Below, piece after piece: positions 27,136 through 34,798 of a stretch of DNA of 64,000 nucleotides (its first letter is position 1; each line of letters starts with the position of its first letter). Source of the stretch: CAYNFR01 sp964396595. GTDB lineage: Bacteria; Bacteroidota; Bacteroidia; Chitinophagales; Saprospiraceae. The DNA is taken from assembly GCA_964396595.1 (NCBI GenBank), contig CAYNFR010000003.1, positions 1-64,000 of the forward strand, read 5' to 3'. Made by a program: the position numbers and the translations under genes. The notes beneath the pieces were generated by a model that saw nothing but the letters and a program-made list of their open reading frames with translations, was not told the DNA's origin and made no database searches.

Positions 27136-28434
27136 TTATTCCCCTGAAGAATGCTGAATTTTCTGCGAGTCAAGACGCTTAACTATTTCGTCAAGCTGTG
27201 TTCTCAACTGTACGATTTCTGCTTGATTGTTTTTAGATAGAGATAATTCGTCTTGTAATCCGGCAATAGTAGTCTGTAGTTTCTCAATGATGACTTGTTG
27301 CTCCTTGATGGCCTGGATAGCAATCACTCCAAATAAAGAATAGGACACAGTTCTTACAGCGTTTTCATCTTCTTGATTCACTAACTCCGGGAATATCTTT
27401 TCAACATCCTGAGCAATCACTCCCAAATGCTTAGGTTCATTTTCCTTACTATGATGAAATTTATAATAAGCCGGTTTTAACATTATTGCCCTTCTTAAGA
27501 AGCTACCGCTCTTTTGTTGATCTAGGTACTCCACCGAGTGCTTGAGACGTGCGTCTGAAACAGAACTGTAATTACCAGTAGCACTACTAAAATTACCCCT
27601 TGCTGCAAGATTATTTGCTTCGTTGTTAGAGCTATACCTCAAAAAAAGAACATTAGACCCTATGTCAAAATTCCATAGATCATTACCGTCCCCGTCATTT
27701 TCAAGTACTAAGCCTGGTACAACTGAGACTCCATTGGCAGTGCCTCCTTTCTTTTGCTGCTTGATATGAAAGTCAGCCCGTGGGAAAAAAAACTGACCTC
27801 TATTAACGCCTATTGCATAGTTATTACCCATATAAATGCCTATAGAATCTCTAAATCGCATACTCATTCCGCCTATTCCTAAAATTGACGCCCAATTGAG
27901 ACTGAAAATTGAATTATCATCACCATCAACCATATCCAGACCTGATACACCACCAGCAACTAGATTTCCCGTTCCTTTAGCAATCAGAGTACTAGCTCTA
28001 GCCTTTCCATTAACAACGAGTTTTTCATCAGGATTCGTCACACCTATTCCTATATTCCCATTAGAAAGAATACGCATGCGCTCAACTAGTCCGTCATTTG
28101 CCCCAATCGTTGGTTTAGTCTTAAATAAGAGATGACCTTGAGATTGGCCTCCTGTGCGCAAATGGGTTATAGCAGCACCTGGGGTACCACTCAATTGACT
28201 AGAAGACACTTTAAAGGCTATACCTGTCTCTGCGCCATTCGCATTAATTGCTCTACCTACAGTCAAGGGATATCCTCTTAATCTCGCTGTTGAAATCGAG
28301 CTACTATCGCTCACCACACTCATATGCGCTTGTGCAGAGACAAAATCGGGAATAAGCAAGCATAGCATGAAGACAAAAACGGTGAAGGTCAATGCAGATA
28401 AAGTAGTCTGAAATAAAGTTTTAAAATTTTTCAT
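27136..28434 (-). CDS. Exported tail-fibre-like protein with S74 intramolecular chaperone domain
   Basis: The 432-residue protein has a signal peptide (about 1-35, ending 'FVSAQA') and a long beta-rich central region with 'ILSNGNIGIGVTNPDEKLVVNGKA', a repeat type common in Bacteroidota fibre proteins. The C-terminal peptidase S74 domain follows. It carries the self-cleavage Ser-Lys pair in 'SDARLK' (S293, K298), 'PAYYKF', 'HLGVIAQDVEKIFPELV' and a final coiled coil ('EKLQTTIAGLQDELSLSK', about 378-425). In phage spikes and some cell proteins this domain drives trimer folding and is then released. No lipobox or T9SS tail is seen. It is cotranscribed with the LuxR-like gene 35 bases upstream. 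Confidence 0.88.
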   Translation of the reverse strand: MKNFKTLFQTTLSALTFTVFVFMLCLLIPDFVSAQAHMSVVSDSSSISTARLRGYPLTVGRAINANGAETGIAFKVSSSQLSGTPGAAITHLRTGGQSQGHLLFKTKPTIGANDGLVERMRILSNGNIGIGVTNPDEKLVVNGKARASTLIAKGTGNLVAGGVSGLDMVDGDDNSIFSLNWASILGIGGMSMRFRDSIGIYMGNNYAIGVNRGQFFFPRADFHIKQQKKGGTANGVSVVPGLVLENDGDGNDLWNFDIGSNVLFLRYSSNNEANNLAARGNFSSATGNYSSVSDARLKHSVEYLDQQKSGSFLRRAIMLKPAYYKFHHSKENEPKHLGVIAQDVEKIFPELVNQEDENAVRTVSYSLFGVIAIQAIKEQQVIIEKLQTTIAGLQDELSLSKNNQAEIVQLRTQLDEIVKRLDSQKIQHSSGE

Positions 28435-28469
28435 TATGTAAAGAATTATTGGTTAATAAACATGTAAAA

Positions 28470-28676
28470 TCACACGATAGCTATCTGAATCACACGAGCC
28501 TCGATGGCTTTCCTTATCAGACCGGCTGTATTACGTGCTTCCAGCTTGAGCATAGCATTCTTCTTGTGTGTATTGACAGTCTCATATGAAATATATAAAT
28601 GTGAGGCTATTTCTTTTGTGGTGAGTTCCTGCGATAAAAGATCAATAATCTCTTGTTCTCGCTTAGTGATTCTCAT
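28470..28676 (-). CDS. Solo LuxR-type helix-turn-helix regulator
   Basis: This 68-residue protein is almost only a GerE/LuxR DNA-binding domain: 'ITKREQEIIDLLSQELTTKEIASHLYISYETVNTHKKNAMLKL', with the recognition helix at 'SYETVNTHKKNAM'. There is no receiver, autoinducer, PAS or membrane part, so it must be controlled by amount or by partner proteins. It is the first gene of a two-gene unit with the S74 protein. Its promoter has a perfect -7 box and a tandem-repeat element upstream, which is a natural target for an HTH protein of this kind. Autoregulation is inferred, not shown. Confidence 0.88.
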   Translation of the reverse strand: MRITKREQEIIDLLSQELTTKEIASHLYISYETVNTHKKNAMLKLEARNTAGLIRKAIEARVIQIAIV

Positions 28677-28718
28677 AATATACTGTTATTGATTGATGAA
28701 TTGAATATTTGTATAGGG

Positions 28719-28726
28719 CAAATATA
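28719..28726 (-). promoter_or_regulatory. Predicted -7 box of the luxR-like/S74 operon
   Basis: The minus strand reads TATATTTG, an exact TAnnTTTG match, about 43 bases before the LuxR-like ATG. There is no TTG at the normal -33 distance, which fits an activator-dependent promoter. The tandem-repeat element begins exactly 36 bases upstream. Confidence 0.5.
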
Positions 28727-28762
28727 TAAAGCAATTATATTTAAATCATAGTCAATGGGTAG

Positions 28763-28810
28763 CAAAATCTAGGACTGAATGAACAAAATCTAGGACTAGG
28801 AATGCATTTT
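28763..28810 (-). promoter_or_regulatory. Composite tandem-repeat operator, copy 1
   Basis: This 48-base element contains the 14-base word CAAAATCTAGGACT twice (28763-28776 and 28784-28797), identical and offset by 21 bases, two helical turns. TGCATTTT follows at 28803. On the minus strand it lies upstream of the -7 box of the LuxR-like gene. A second copy at 30819-30866 matches at 42 of 48 bases. Confidence 0.65.
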
Positions 28811-29061
28811 CGCTAGAATGAAGGAGAAATAGCGTGAAAACATGATTCGTCGCCATTCATCATTATGTCAGTTTATGAATCATTAGTCTTAGCTCTTGAC
28901 GCTTAAGGATAAATAATCAAATAAACGAAGAGCCATAAAAATGCACGCATCCTTTAACTAGAAGCTACCCTTCAGACAGACAGATAAAGCTTATTTGAAA
29001 AATAATGGCTGAAGCTTCTTGTAGAAGATAAAAATATGTTAACTATATGCCTGAATAACCA
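28811..29061. other. Intergenic stretch upstream of the CHU_C protein gene
   Basis: About 250 bases with no ORF. An imperfect inverted repeat (TTTTCGCTA at 28807-28815 and TAGCGTGAAAA at about 28830-28840) overlaps the edge of the repeat element. No clear promoter for the CHU_C gene is seen. Confidence 0.4.
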
Positions 29062-30675
29062 TTGAGGGTGAAGTATAGTACGTCTTTATATAGAAGATTC
29101 CTTCTTATAGCTGTGGTAACATCTGTACACATGAATGTATATGGTCAAGAAAACTGCTTTAATGGGATAGATGATGACGGGGATGGTCTTATTGACTTAA
29201 ACGACCCCGATTGTCAATGTTCGGAGAAAAAGGTGATTTCATTGATTCCCAATCCCTCCTTCGAAGATATGGTCTGCTGCCCGAGCAATCGTGCCCAAAT
29301 GGAATGCGCAGAAACATGGATTCAGGCATCAGAGGCAACCACAGATTATATACACACTTGCGGATGGAGAGGTTGGCCGGATTATCCTCCACCCATGCCT
29401 TTCCCTGATGGTGAAGGCATAGTAGGTTTCAGAGATGGACTCAGTCGTGGGCCGAATAATCCGGATGGCAATCCCAACTTTAAAGAATACGCAGGCGCCT
29501 GTCTTACCGGGCCACTGAGATCTGGGGTGACATATCGTTTTGAATTTTGGATAGGTTTCGCCAGTCAAGAATATTCACCACCCATAGATGTCACTATTTT
29601 TGGTGCCTCTGAATGCAATGCGCTTCCTTTCGGTCTGGGAAACAATCGCTTTGGTTGCCCTTCCAATGATAGAAGATGGGAAAAACTGGGATCCGCATAT
29701 GTTTCCGGAGTAAATCAATGGATAAAAACCTCCATAACTACCCGCCCGATTACGGATTATTATGCTATTGCTATTGGTCCGAGCTGTACTGAGCACACAA
29801 GAGATATTAATCCTTATTACTTTTTTGACAACTTGGTATTGGCGACATTGGATGATTTTGAATACAAAATTAGACCTGACGCACACCCTTGTGACAAGGA
29901 TTTTTCATTGAGTGTACCGCATCGTGGTGGACATACTTATCAATGGTATAAAGACGGCATAGCGATTGTAGGTGCTACAGACTATACACTCACTCGTGTT
30001 ACAGAAGAAGGAGAATATGTAGTAAGGATCGAAGCAGATGGCAATTGTGAACTTCTACCCGTATATAAACATCTCGTACCCACATTCTCACACGAAGTAA
30101 GCGAAACCATTTGCGAAGGTGAGTTCTTTACACTCAAGCGCACACCCTTATTCGAAAATGGTCAATACATCGAGACATTTGCAGATATCAATGGGTGCGA
30201 TAGTACAGTCATATTATCATTGTCCGTCCAAACTGATCAACCCATTCCTGTGATACAAAAGATACTCCAAGGCTCTAATCTGCGCTTAGGGTCATTTAAC
30301 TACGAACATGAAGGCAGGTACACGGTGAGACTGCGCAGTTCCATTGGATGCGATAGCATCCTAGACCTGTCACTTAGTCACTATAAAATCTATTTCCCCA
30401 ATGCTTTCTCACCTAATGGTGACGGTATTAATGATCGCTTCGAGATCAGCTTAGCTGAGGAGGGTGTCGAGATTCAAGAATTGATTGTTTACAACACTTG
30501 GGGCCAGCCGCTTTTCCATGTGGATAATCGGTTTGAAGGCTTTTCGAATGGATGGGACGGCCGATTAGCGAACGGTGCTCAAGCACTTCCCGGCACTTAT
30601 GTATACAAAGCAACATTAATAGATCCGGAAAATAATATCCTTCATAAGGTCGGTTCACTTTTACTCTTTAATTAA
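29062..30675 (+). CDS. T9SS-secreted surface protein with CHU_C C-terminal domain
   Basis: This 537-residue exported protein has a signal peptide ending near 'NVYGQ', then 'NCFNGIDDDGDGLIDLNDPDC', a calcium-loop motif frequent in Saprospiria. A carbohydrate-binding-like beta domain (about 55-270, 'GLTYRFEFWIG'-type fold) and an Ig-like segment ('YQWYKDGIAIVGAT') come next. The C-terminal CHU_C sorting domain begins at 'YFPNAFSPNGDGINDRFE' (about 445-537). CHU_C directs export through T9SS, whose core genes lie at 52-58 kb. No ATG is available: the start is TTG at 29062 or GTG at 29068, both just after an in-frame stop. It is flanked by both copies of the tandem operator. Its role is probably adhesion or surface display. 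Confidence 0.85.
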   Translation: MRVKYSTSLYRRFLLIAVVTSVHMNVYGQENCFNGIDDDGDGLIDLNDPDCQCSEKKVISLIPNPSFEDMVCCPSNRAQMECAETWIQASEATTDYIHTCGWRGWPDYPPPMPFPDGEGIVGFRDGLSRGPNNPDGNPNFKEYAGACLTGPLRSGVTYRFEFWIGFASQEYSPPIDVTIFGASECNALPFGLGNNRFGCPSNDRRWEKLGSAYVSGVNQWIKTSITTRPITDYYAIAIGPSCTEHTRDINPYYFFDNLVLATLDDFEYKIRPDAHPCDKDFSLSVPHRGGHTYQWYKDGIAIVGATDYTLTRVTEEGEYVVRIEADGNCELLPVYKHLVPTFSHEVSETICEGEFFTLKRTPLFENGQYIETFADINGCDSTVILSLSVQTDQPIPVIQKILQGSNLRLGSFNYEHEGRYTVRLRSSIGCDSILDLSLSHYKIYFPNAFSPNGDGINDRFEISLAEEGVEIQELIVYNTWGQPLFHVDNRFEGFSNGWDGRLANGAQALPGTYVYKATLIDPENNILHKVGSLLLFN

Positions 30676-30684
30676 TAAAATAAA

Positions 30685-30769
30685 AATGTGCACCGTGTTC
30701 ATAGGGTAATGACACGATGCACGATGCTAGGTTGATGTTGTCAGATGCAGTTAATGAGTATCGCAGGAA
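30685..30769 (-). ncRNA. Candidate small RNA under the second tandem operator
   Basis: This minus-strand stretch runs from just after a perfect -7 box (30775-30782) to a strong hairpin with a T-rich tail (30688-30722, tail to about 30671). No ORF with a start codon fits in it. The promoter geometry is identical to that of the LuxR-like operon. The only coding sequence further downstream on this strand is antisense to the CHU_C gene end. Transcription has not been shown. Confidence 0.3.
30688..30722 (-). terminator. Hairpin with minus-strand T-rich tail
   Basis: GTGCACCGTGTTCAT (30688-30702) pairs with ATGACACGATGCAC (30709-30722), with one mismatch and one bulge around a six-base loop. T-rich sequence follows on the minus strand (ATTTTTATTTTATT) but not on the plus strand. 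It may also help end the CHU_C transcript, but its polarity is for leftward transcription. Confidence 0.5.
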
Positions 30770-30774
30770 TATAT

Positions 30775-30782
30775 CAAAGGTA
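30775..30782 (-). promoter_or_regulatory. Predicted -7 box under the second tandem operator
   Basis: The minus strand reads TACCTTTG, an exact TAnnTTTG match. It is 36 bases from the tandem element, the same distance as in copy 1, although the 36-base spacers share no obvious similarity. There is no TTG at the -33 position. Confidence 0.5.
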
Positions 30783-30818
30783 TGTCGACTATGCACCCTG
30801 AGCCACATTGTGGCCTCT

Positions 30819-30866
30819 AAAAAGCTAGGACTTAATGAACAAAATATAGGACTAGGATTGCATTTC
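30819..30866 (-). promoter_or_regulatory. Composite tandem-repeat operator, copy 2
   Basis: The two repeat units are AAAAAGCTAGGACT (30819-30832) and CAAAATATAGGACT (30840-30853), offset by 21 bases, followed by TTGCATTTC. Orientation, unit spacing and distance to the -7 box equal those of copy 1. Confidence 0.6.
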
Positions 30867-31124
30867 CCATGTTTTATCCGGGAAATATGATGAATTATTA
30901 GTTCTTGTGGTGTATTAACGTAGGCATATGCGGTTTATATATGCTACCGACACCCCAAAAAAAAAGATGCCCAACAATGCAAATGATCGCATCGATCTTG
31001 AACTTTGTTGACATAGTCAAACACATTGACAGATAAGTCAACCGCTATCATTTTGTTAAAACTCAGGTTTCTGTTGTTCGATAACTAAGTGATTGTTTAG
31101 CAATACCAATAATAATTTATCAAT
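30867..31124. other. Intergenic stretch, no recognised gene
   Basis: Part of a 770-base gap between convergent genes. It begins with an inverted repeat ATTTCCC/GGGAAAT (from about 30862) next to the tandem element. I see no coding signal. Confidence 0.4.
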
Positions 31125-31247
31125 GTGACTGAAGCTATCGTTTACATAGCTTGTGCCTCCATCCATTCCATGATGGACACTTCCCATACATTGATCGTAA
31201 CGGGAGTTCCATCCATATCTATTGGAGCAGTGTTAGGATGGCTGTAA
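31125..31247 (+). pseudogene. Possible remnant of a short-chain dehydrogenase C-terminus
   Basis: The frame reads 'TEAIVYIACASIHSMMDTSH' and then 'TLIVTGVPSISIG' before a stop. This resembles the SDR end pattern 'EAVVFLASDAS..MTGHTLVVDGG'. No Rossmann fold, start or catalytic block is found upstream, so any gene would be badly decayed. A chance match is possible. Confidence 0.25.
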
Positions 31248-31444
31248 ATCCAGGAAAAATGGCTATTGCATCTCAAATTTTAGCCGCCAAAAAAGCCGGA
31301 CATTTCCGTCTTGACAAAACAAGACAATAAGAAGAGCACTGCTGAAACACTGAAGTCTACTATTTCTTGAGACAGGATTAATATTGACTGATGAGCTACC
31401 ATATCTCTTAACAACACTTTGTACTGGTTGCCTCTATTTATTCT

Positions 31445-32449
31445 CTACGAATAACGAGAATAAATAATCATGGCGAGCCCAATAAAAAACATCAAAAACA
31501 TGATATGAATCAATCTGTTTGTCCCTGCGGGTGCCCGCTCAAACTCTTTCCATATATAAACACCCCAGAAGGTCGCAACCATGATGGCTCCTTGACCCAA
31601 TCCATAAGAAATCGCGTATCCGGCTACACCGGAAGAAATAAAACTGAAAGCAGTACCCATAGCCCATATTATACCACCCAATATTCCGATAAGATGCAAT
31701 CTCAACGTTCCTGATCCAAAATAAGCATGATAACTCGTCTTCTCCCCCGACAAAGGACGATACATCAAATAACTATTAAAAAGAAGATTTGACACTAGAA
31801 TGCCGACGGCAAATACGACTACGGCTGTATATGGAGTGAACTTACCAATCGTCGGGCTAATAAAATCATCAGACATTGAGGCTGCAACAAACCGATAAAA
31901 AAAGCCCATCAACACACCGCCTAAAAATGCAAAGATTATCCCTCCTCCCGACTTTGTCTCTTTTACAGTGGGAAGTCGTCTGTAGGCTAAGGCGTTTAAT
32001 ATGATGGCTATCACGATAAATAAAACTCCGCTGAATAAAATTACCGGATTTCCGATAGGCGAATTAATGTAATTTACTAACACACCCAAAACCATCGCAA
32101 TACCAATTCCAATCGGAAATGCAACTGCCATACCAGCTATCTCTATAGCCATCACAATGAGTAAATTAGCCAGATTAAATATCACCCCTCCTACAAAAGC
32201 GGAAATAAAACTTAATCGATCACCTTGCGCTATATCCTCAAGAAATGGCCTACCCATATCGCCTAAACTCCCCATGGTCATTGCCATCAACAAAAATAGA
32301 AAAAAAAGACCTATGACATAGTCCCAATAAAAAAGTTGAAAAAGCCATTTGCCTCCGGCTAATTTTTGGGTATTCGCCCATGAGCCCCAGCACAACATGG
32401 TGATTAAACACATGGTTACAGCAAGAGCGTAAGATTCAACAATAAACAT
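31445..32449 (-). CDS. GRP/ureide-permease-like DMT superfamily transporter
   Basis: The 334-residue protein has ten predicted membrane helices. The start 'ESYALAVTMCLITMLCWGSWANTQKLAGGKWLFQLFYWDYVIG' and 'GGVIFNLANLLIVMAIEIAGMAVAFPIGIGIAMVLGVLVNYI' match a bacterial group related to glucose/ribose porters and plant ureide permeases. It should import a sugar or nitrogen-rich small molecule across the inner membrane; the substrate is not known. No binding protein or catabolic gene is adjacent. The start is an ATG, with a -7-like TAATTTTG about 40 bases upstream. Confidence 0.82.
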   Translation of the reverse strand: MFIVESYALAVTMCLITMLCWGSWANTQKLAGGKWLFQLFYWDYVIGLFFLFLLMAMTMGSLGDMGRPFLEDIAQGDRLSFISAFVGGVIFNLANLLIVMAIEIAGMAVAFPIGIGIAMVLGVLVNYINSPIGNPVILFSGVLFIVIAIILNALAYRRLPTVKETKSGGGIIFAFLGGVLMGFFYRFVAASMSDDFISPTIGKFTPYTAVVVFAVGILVSNLLFNSYLMYRPLSGEKTSYHAYFGSGTLRLHLIGILGGIIWAMGTAFSFISSGVAGYAISYGLGQGAIMVATFWGVYIWKEFERAPAGTNRLIHIMFLMFFIGLAMIIYSRYS

Positions 32450-32489
32450 GGTAAAAGTCTTTTCTGCCGAAAAATAGTAATTTCTTTTA

Positions 32490-32497
32490 CAAAATTA
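32490..32497 (-). promoter_or_regulatory. Predicted -7 box of the GRP-like transporter gene
   Basis: The minus strand reads TAATTTTG, an exact TAnnTTTG match, 40 bases before the ATG. No -33 TTG is seen at the usual spacing. Confidence 0.3.
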
Positions 32498-32595
32498 CCT
32501 GCGTAATCACATGTGAAGTAGCTGGCCAAACTTGGCATTAATTGCTAAAGCTATGACTTCGATAAAAGCTAAATAGTTCATCCGGCTTACTAAGC

Positions 32596-32603
32596 TATCT
32601 TTG
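32596..32603 (+). promoter_or_regulatory. Predicted -7 box of the RsmB-family methyltransferase gene
   Basis: TATCTTTG is an exact match to TAnnTTTG. It lies about 100 bases before the ATG at 32705, giving a leader of about 95 bases with no clear fold. Confidence 0.35.
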
Positions 32604-32704
32604 CGCATTATATTGACTGATAAATTTAAATAACACATCGATATACTTAGACCAGATGTCAGCATATCACAGAGTCGCAGGTACTGCCATCTCCCGTTGA
32701 GACT

Positions 32705-33928
32705 ATGATTAAAAATAAAAAAATCCATAGACCTTTAGTAGAAGGGATTCACTTTGCCTTAGCAGAGACCTTCATTATTAGACGCAAATCCGATAAAGTC
32801 CTCTCACAGCTATTCAAGACCAATAAAAAATGGGGATCTAGGGACAGAGGGTTTATCGCTGAAAATACTTACGATATTGTAAGATGGTGGCGTAGAATAG
32901 CCGATGCTTTAAACATTGATTATACCAACATTAACTCAGCTGATATTTGGTTATTTATCAAGGGATGGTTGTATCGTCAAAAGTATGACCTACCAGATTA
33001 TCATGAGTGGAGAGGTCTCGATCCCGAAGCATTCGAGAAAAACTATAGAGAATTGAACTGCACTAGAGCTCAACGTCATAGTATTCCTGAATGGATGGAT
33101 ATATTGGGTGTCAGAGAACTTGGCGAAGCCCAATGGGAAGAAGAACTTAGTGCGATTAATACTCAAGCTCCGGTATTTCTGAGACCAAATCACTTCAAAA
33201 GCAATCTACTAGAACTTAAAAAATTGCTGAATGATCAAGGTGTGCAAACGACTACAGTCCCTGATTCTCCCAATGCTTTAAAACTGGTTGAAAGACAGAA
33301 TGTATTCAGCACACTTGCTTTTAAAGAGGGAAGATTTGAAGTGCAAGACCCGGGCTCTCAATGGATTGTGGATCTTCTCGATATCAGACCCGACATGCGC
33401 GTGATAGACGCCTGTGCAGGCGCAGGTGGTAAATCGCTCTATATTTCGAATCTCCTATTAAACAAAGGAACCGTCATTGCGCTAGACATTGAACAATGGA
33501 AGCTCGATGAACTTAAACGTCGTGCTAGGCGTAATGGTGCGCACAATATCGAGACGCGATTAATAGCGTCTAAAACTATTAAAAACCTCCGCGAAAGTGC
33601 TGACAGGGTGCTACTCGACGTACCATGCACCGGTATGGGTACACTACGCCGCAATCCCGATGCAAAATGGAAACTAAGCGAGGCTTTTCTACAAGAGGTC
33701 ATCCATACACAAGCCGAAATATTGCAAAAATACAGTACCATGGTAAAGCCCGGAGGTAAGCTAGTGTATGCGACATGTAGCATCCTCCCCTCTGAAAATG
33801 AAAACCAAGTCAGACGCTTCATCGCTAGCACGGCCGACTTCACACTTGTCGAAGAAAAAAGAACTAATACGGCTAAAACGGAATTTGATGGTTTCTATAT
33901 GGCACTCATGACAAAACAACCTTCATAA
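32705..33928 (+). CDS. RsmB/NOP-family rRNA cytosine-C5 methyltransferase
   Basis: The 407-residue SAM-dependent enzyme probably methylates C5 of a cytosine in 16S rRNA. The N-terminal helical part (1-100) is a short NusB-like region. The SAM-binding motif I is 'VIDACAGAGGKSLY' (about 230-243). Motif IV 'LDVPCTGMGTLRRNPD' and motif VI 'YATCSILPSENE' supply the two cysteines used in catalysis and release. It is of normal length for the Bacteroidota version. The exact target base is inferred from the family. Its stop overlaps the convergent aldose-epimerase gene by six bases. Confidence 0.92.
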   Translation: MIKNKKIHRPLVEGIHFALAETFIIRRKSDKVLSQLFKTNKKWGSRDRGFIAENTYDIVRWWRRIADALNIDYTNINSADIWLFIKGWLYRQKYDLPDYHEWRGLDPEAFEKNYRELNCTRAQRHSIPEWMDILGVRELGEAQWEEELSAINTQAPVFLRPNHFKSNLLELKKLLNDQGVQTTTVPDSPNALKLVERQNVFSTLAFKEGRFEVQDPGSQWIVDLLDIRPDMRVIDACAGAGGKSLYISNLLLNKGTVIALDIEQWKLDELKRRARRNGAHNIETRLIASKTIKNLRESADRVLLDVPCTGMGTLRRNPDAKWKLSEAFLQEVIHTQAEILQKYSTMVKPGGKLVYATCSILPSENENQVRRFIASTADFTLVEEKRTNTAKTEFDGFYMALMTKQPS

Positions 33929-34798
33929 CTCCACTCCATGAATACAAGACCAAGTCTCCCCTACGCCGATAACTTTTGCGCCTTCTTTGTCTTTTAGCTC
34001 TCCCTTGTAATCCTGAACATCTGCCATGCCATTCCATGGCTCTATACAAACAAAAGGTGAGGTGTCATTCTTTGACCATATACCTAATTGATCAAAATTC
34101 TGCATGAAGAAACGTAGCACTTTCACCCCTCTTCCATTAACTAATGACACAGATTCAGATCGTAAACCGGAAAAAATCAACGCATCCTCATCAAATAAAT
34201 CATCTTCAATTCTTATCGTTCGCCCATCTTCTGAAACAAGCTTGGTGCGACCCGAAAAAAGTCCATTTTCATGTATGATTCTGCTTAGCAGATGTTCTTG
34301 TTTCTCGAATATTAACGAATATTCTGAACGCTTTTCATCAGGATACACGGGGCATTTAAAAGCCGGATGCGCTCCGATACAAAATGGCATTTCACGGGAT
34401 GAAAGATTGGTAATTTTATACGCAACAGTAAGTCTACTATGCTCCAAATTATAAATAGCATCTAATCTAAAGTCGAAAGGATAATATTGTAGCGTCTCCT
34501 CGTCACTTTCTTTTCTAAAAATCGCACATGATTCGCTTTTAAATACCAGATCAAAGCAACGATCGCGTACGATACCATGTTTGAGCATCGGATAAGCTAC
34601 TCCATCGACATGAATGATGTTATTATTCATTTGGCCGACTACAGGAAACAGAATACAAGAGTGTCTGGCCCAATAAGCAGGGTCTGCTTGCCACATTAAT
34701 TCTATATTGTCCGACAATCTGATGATAGAGGCTAGTTGCGCTCCTTTATAGTGTACTCTTACAGCTACTTGGTCGTTATTGATACTAACCATGGTCAT
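33923..34798 (-). CDS. Aldose 1-epimerase family protein
   Basis: The 291-residue galactose-mutarotase-like protein is mainly beta strand. It has 'LMWQADPAYWARHSCILFPVVG' near 34-55, 'HGIVRDRCFDLV', and 'FCIGAHPAFKCPV', which holds a conserved active-site His. It resembles the YeaD/LacX side of the family, so its sugar may be a phosphorylated or unusual aldose. The ATG overlaps the stop of the carboxyltransferase gene (ATGA), making it the last gene of the long minus-strand run. No functional link to propionyl-CoA metabolism is obvious. Confidence 0.85.
   Translation of the reverse strand: MTMVSINNDQVAVRVHYKGAQLASIIRLSDNIELMWQADPAYWARHSCILFPVVGQMNNNIIHVDGVAYPMLKHGIVRDRCFDLVFKSESCAIFRKESDEETLQYYPFDFRLDAIYNLEHSRLTVAYKITNLSSREMPFCIGAHPAFKCPVYPDEKRSEYSLIFEKQEHLLSRIIHENGLFSGRTKLVSEDGRTIRIEDDLFDEDALIFSGLRSESVSLVNGRGVKVLRFFMQNFDQLGIWSKNDTSPFVCIEPWNGMADVQDYKGELKDKEGAKVIGVGETWSCIHGVEL

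Noticed and set aside
32507..32728. A 73-codon minus-strand frame between the GRP-like and RsmB-family genes
   Set aside because: It covers the predicted promoter and leader of the methyltransferase gene and resembles nothing known.
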